A stretch of 64,000 nt of DNA from contig QNGE01000104.1 in assembly GCA_008508345.1 (NCBI GenBank), forward strand, positions 87,687-151,686, read 5' to 3'. Source of the DNA: Paragonimus westermani. Taxonomy: Eukaryota > Platyhelminthes > Trematoda > Plagiorchiida > Troglotrematidae. Shown one piece after another: positions 62,118-64,000 of the stretch; positions within the stretch are counted from its first letter, which is position 1; the number at the start of each line of letters is the position of its first letter. A program made the translations under genes and the position numbers. The notes under the pieces are model-generated. The model did not search any database. It saw only the letters and a list, made by a program, of their open reading frames with translations, and had not been told where the DNA came from.

Positions 62118-62350
62118 TCAGAACTTAACACAAAGCCGTTCTATCTCTGTATCATAGAACTGTGAAGCTGCGGTGGCCGCAAAATCGACTGAGCTGTCTC
62201 TGATGCTGGCAATGGCATTGATGCACGACAGAGCATCAGCAACTAGATTCGAAGTGTCTGAAATATGACTAATATTGGCCATGAACTGAGCGATGTAGTC
62301 TAATAGTCGGGTCTCTATCACGAAATGCTATCGGATTTCGTGCGTGGGAC
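62118..62350 (-). pseudogene. Ty3/Gypsy RNase H-integrase linker fragment
   Basis: The minus strand reads RLLDYIAQFMANISHISD followed by NLVADALSCINAI and a VDFAATAASQFYDTEIE stretch. This matches the HLDYISQF...ADALSR.....DF..LA.AQ..D.E linker of Gypsy pol proteins. Only this small part survives. Confidence 0.75.
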
Positions 62351-63177
62351 GTACGTTAGTGACTTATAATGTATGAGGACGGTAAAGCTTCTACCCCCCA
62401 GAACATGTCGGAAATGACGGACACCGACATATATATTGTTAATGGCTTTTTTCCGAATGCCCTATACCGCGACTCGGTTGATTGTGAACGTTTAGAGAAA
62501 AAAGCTATCGAGCGTCAGTCGTAATCGAGTTACTGCGACAGGAATTACTTCAGAGACACGCGCGATGCATCGGCACTTAGCGCTAAAGGGGTAGATGGAT
62601 GATGAAGTGAAGACCATATCATTTTTGAGGTTTTTTACTCAATAAGAAAAGTTTGTGCGGTATCTGTAAACTAAAATGAGTCTACCTTGCTTCTGTGCAG
62701 GCAGGTAAGTGATTGCATTGAGTGTGCGTAATCATGGATGAACTGGCGGCAAAGACTAAATGGACCATCGTAAGAGCGACCCCGCTTAAATAATGCAGGT
62801 TTTAGGTAGTCCAATGTTTTCCGCTGTTTATCGGACAAAGATTCAACCCCGCTTTATTATAAGGAACTTGCACAGAGCATTTCGGACGAGCATCTAACTC
62901 CATTGGCAGTAACTCCATGGCGCAACAACCTGCCTAAGAACAAATATAAATGAGTGCAATGTTTTTCTTGAGTCGAGCTAACCACTGAGATATCCTCCAT
63001 GTGCGAATAAGTACCATCCAGTCTGCTACGAGCGTCGTAAAAATTTGTGCGGCATCGTTGATACGAAACTGTGTGTAAGATTCCGAATGGTGTTCTAGCT
63101 GTTGTCTTTAAGATGTCCTGGGAGCTACTTCAATCTAACTAAGCCCGTGCAAAACCGGCCTCGGTGGACATCTGCAT

Positions 63178-63425
63178 ACCGGGCAACTTTTCATTCGGAC
63201 CTGAGCGTGTGGAGTTCTATACCTACCTGGAACGGCTAGCTTATTTAGTAAGCGACAGTCGCCATATGGGCATCAATCATTGTTTTTTTGTGTGAACTAT
63301 GTGCGACGGTTTAGCTCATGATCTGTTAGGCCGACGGATAATGTCGAGCGTATACGCAAACCCAAAATATACAGTTTTCCGGCATATTGACACCTCTGGT
63401 GTGTCACTCGACATTAGTTGTCACG
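63178..63425 (+). pseudogene. Possible Gypsy gag fragment
   Basis: The + strand frame GNFSFGPERVEFYTYLERLA is followed by SRHMGINHCFFV, then a stop, then MCDGLAHDLLGRR and ANPKYTVFRHIDTS. The pattern (a short lead, one ER.E.Y..RLE-type helix, then L....G...Y.LL) recalls Gypsy Gag N-termini, but identity is too low to be sure. Confidence 0.4.
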
Positions 63426-64000
63426 ACTGGTAGTTCGCCGGCACAAGAACATTGGGCTTGACCTGAGTCGTACGCTTACATACAGGTCTTTTAGCTAATG
63501 TCACAGTTGTGCTCTCCGTCTTTGGTTCACTTGGCTTGTGATCAGAGAGCTCTTTGTGTATGACCGCTTTGTAATCAATATGCTGTTGATAGGATTGGGT
63601 AATTACATACTAATAGCGAAGGTGTCCGTGTATGACACCTTGATGTTACTAGACCACCCGGCAGGCACGAAGCCGCTACTGACAAGCGTTGTATCTAATT
63701 CGGCAGCCGTTGCATCCACAACTCATGTAGATGTCCTGAAAATTCAGGTCTGCAAGCTGCCTGTCGCATACTTAGAATAAGGACTAACCGCCTCTTATCT
63801 CTCAAACCTAAACTATGAAACAGGTATTCAAAATGACTTCTCAGACGGTTGTTTCTATCATCATCATCATAGACAGCAATACATCAGTGGTTAACACTAA
63901 TGCTTAACTGCCACACAACCATGAAGAAAAAGCAACCCTACATGGAAAGAGAGAAGGAAAAAGAAGGGGACGGGAAGGGACCTAACTACTGAAAAATGAC

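Larger units (their letters stand above)
60612..64000 (+). other. Gamma-tubulin intron 1 (partial)
   Basis: The intron is at least 3.4 kb long. It contains Gypsy scraps at 62.1-62.35 kb (-) and probably 63.18-63.4 kb (+). It ends in a purine-rich stretch (63920-64000). I searched by eye for the next conserved block (GxEFWK) after an AG and did not find it. Confidence 0.65.

Overview
The window looks like a piece of a large, intron-rich animal genome. I infer a parasitic flatworm, most likely a trematode (fluke). The evidence is genes split into short exons by multi-kilobase introns, moderately AT-rich non-coding DNA, and decayed copies of retroelement families common in flukes: Ty3/Gypsy elements with a CsRn1-like Gag, BEL/Pao, and RTE-like and CR1-like LINEs. 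The species call is inference. There is no sign of bacterial gene organisation.

Two host genes are recognisable, both on the + strand. The first is the 3' half of a Meis/homothorax TALE-homeobox gene, in five exons: 5948-6078, 8366-8442, 18098-18156, 19325-19435 and 24068-24750. All splice phases agree, and together they encode 352 residues plus a stop. The complete TALE homeodomain is spread over the first three exons, and a Ser/Ala/Gly/Asn-rich tail occupies the last two. The N-terminal MEIS (PBC-interaction) domain is not found in the 5.9 kb upstream and probably lies outside the window. The second gene is gamma-tubulin. Only its first 49-nt coding exon (60563-60611) is visible, preceded by two CCAAT boxes; the rest should lie beyond position 64000.

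Meis introns: they hold two tRNA-derived SINE-like units (about 6.2 and 10.5 kb) and a minus-strand RTE-like LINE reverse-transcriptase remnant (about 12.6-13.3 kb). Region 24.75-34.0 kb: the Meis 3' flank and intergenic DNA, with a CA and a TA microsatellite and nothing else I can name.

Region 34.0-59.4 kb is a transposon-dense block. In order it holds: an inverted pair of about 236-bp LTR-like repeats around a Gypsy gag remnant; a truncated Gypsy pol (35.65-36.9 kb, -); a dispersed repeat R1 (37.0-37.5 kb); a structurally near-complete but decayed Gypsy element with two direct LTRs (37.75-43.2 kb, -); repeat R2 (43.8-44.6 kb); a second R1 copy (45.6-46.1 kb) with an inverted arm and a shared perfect 10-bp-stem hairpin; a BEL/Pao pol remnant (51.15-53.55 kb, -); a second R2 copy (55.55-56.06 kb); and two pieces of a CR1-like LINE on + (56.2-56.6 and 56.7-59.4 kb). 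The gamma-tubulin intron (60.6 kb to the end) holds further Gypsy scraps.

All mobile-element reading frames carry stops or frameshifts, so they are fossils. I found no CRISPR, operon, defence system or convincing RNA gene. The most worthwhile leads are the Meis structure, the paired CCAAT boxes at gamma-tubulin, the inverted-LTR unit and the hairpin-bearing R1 repeat.
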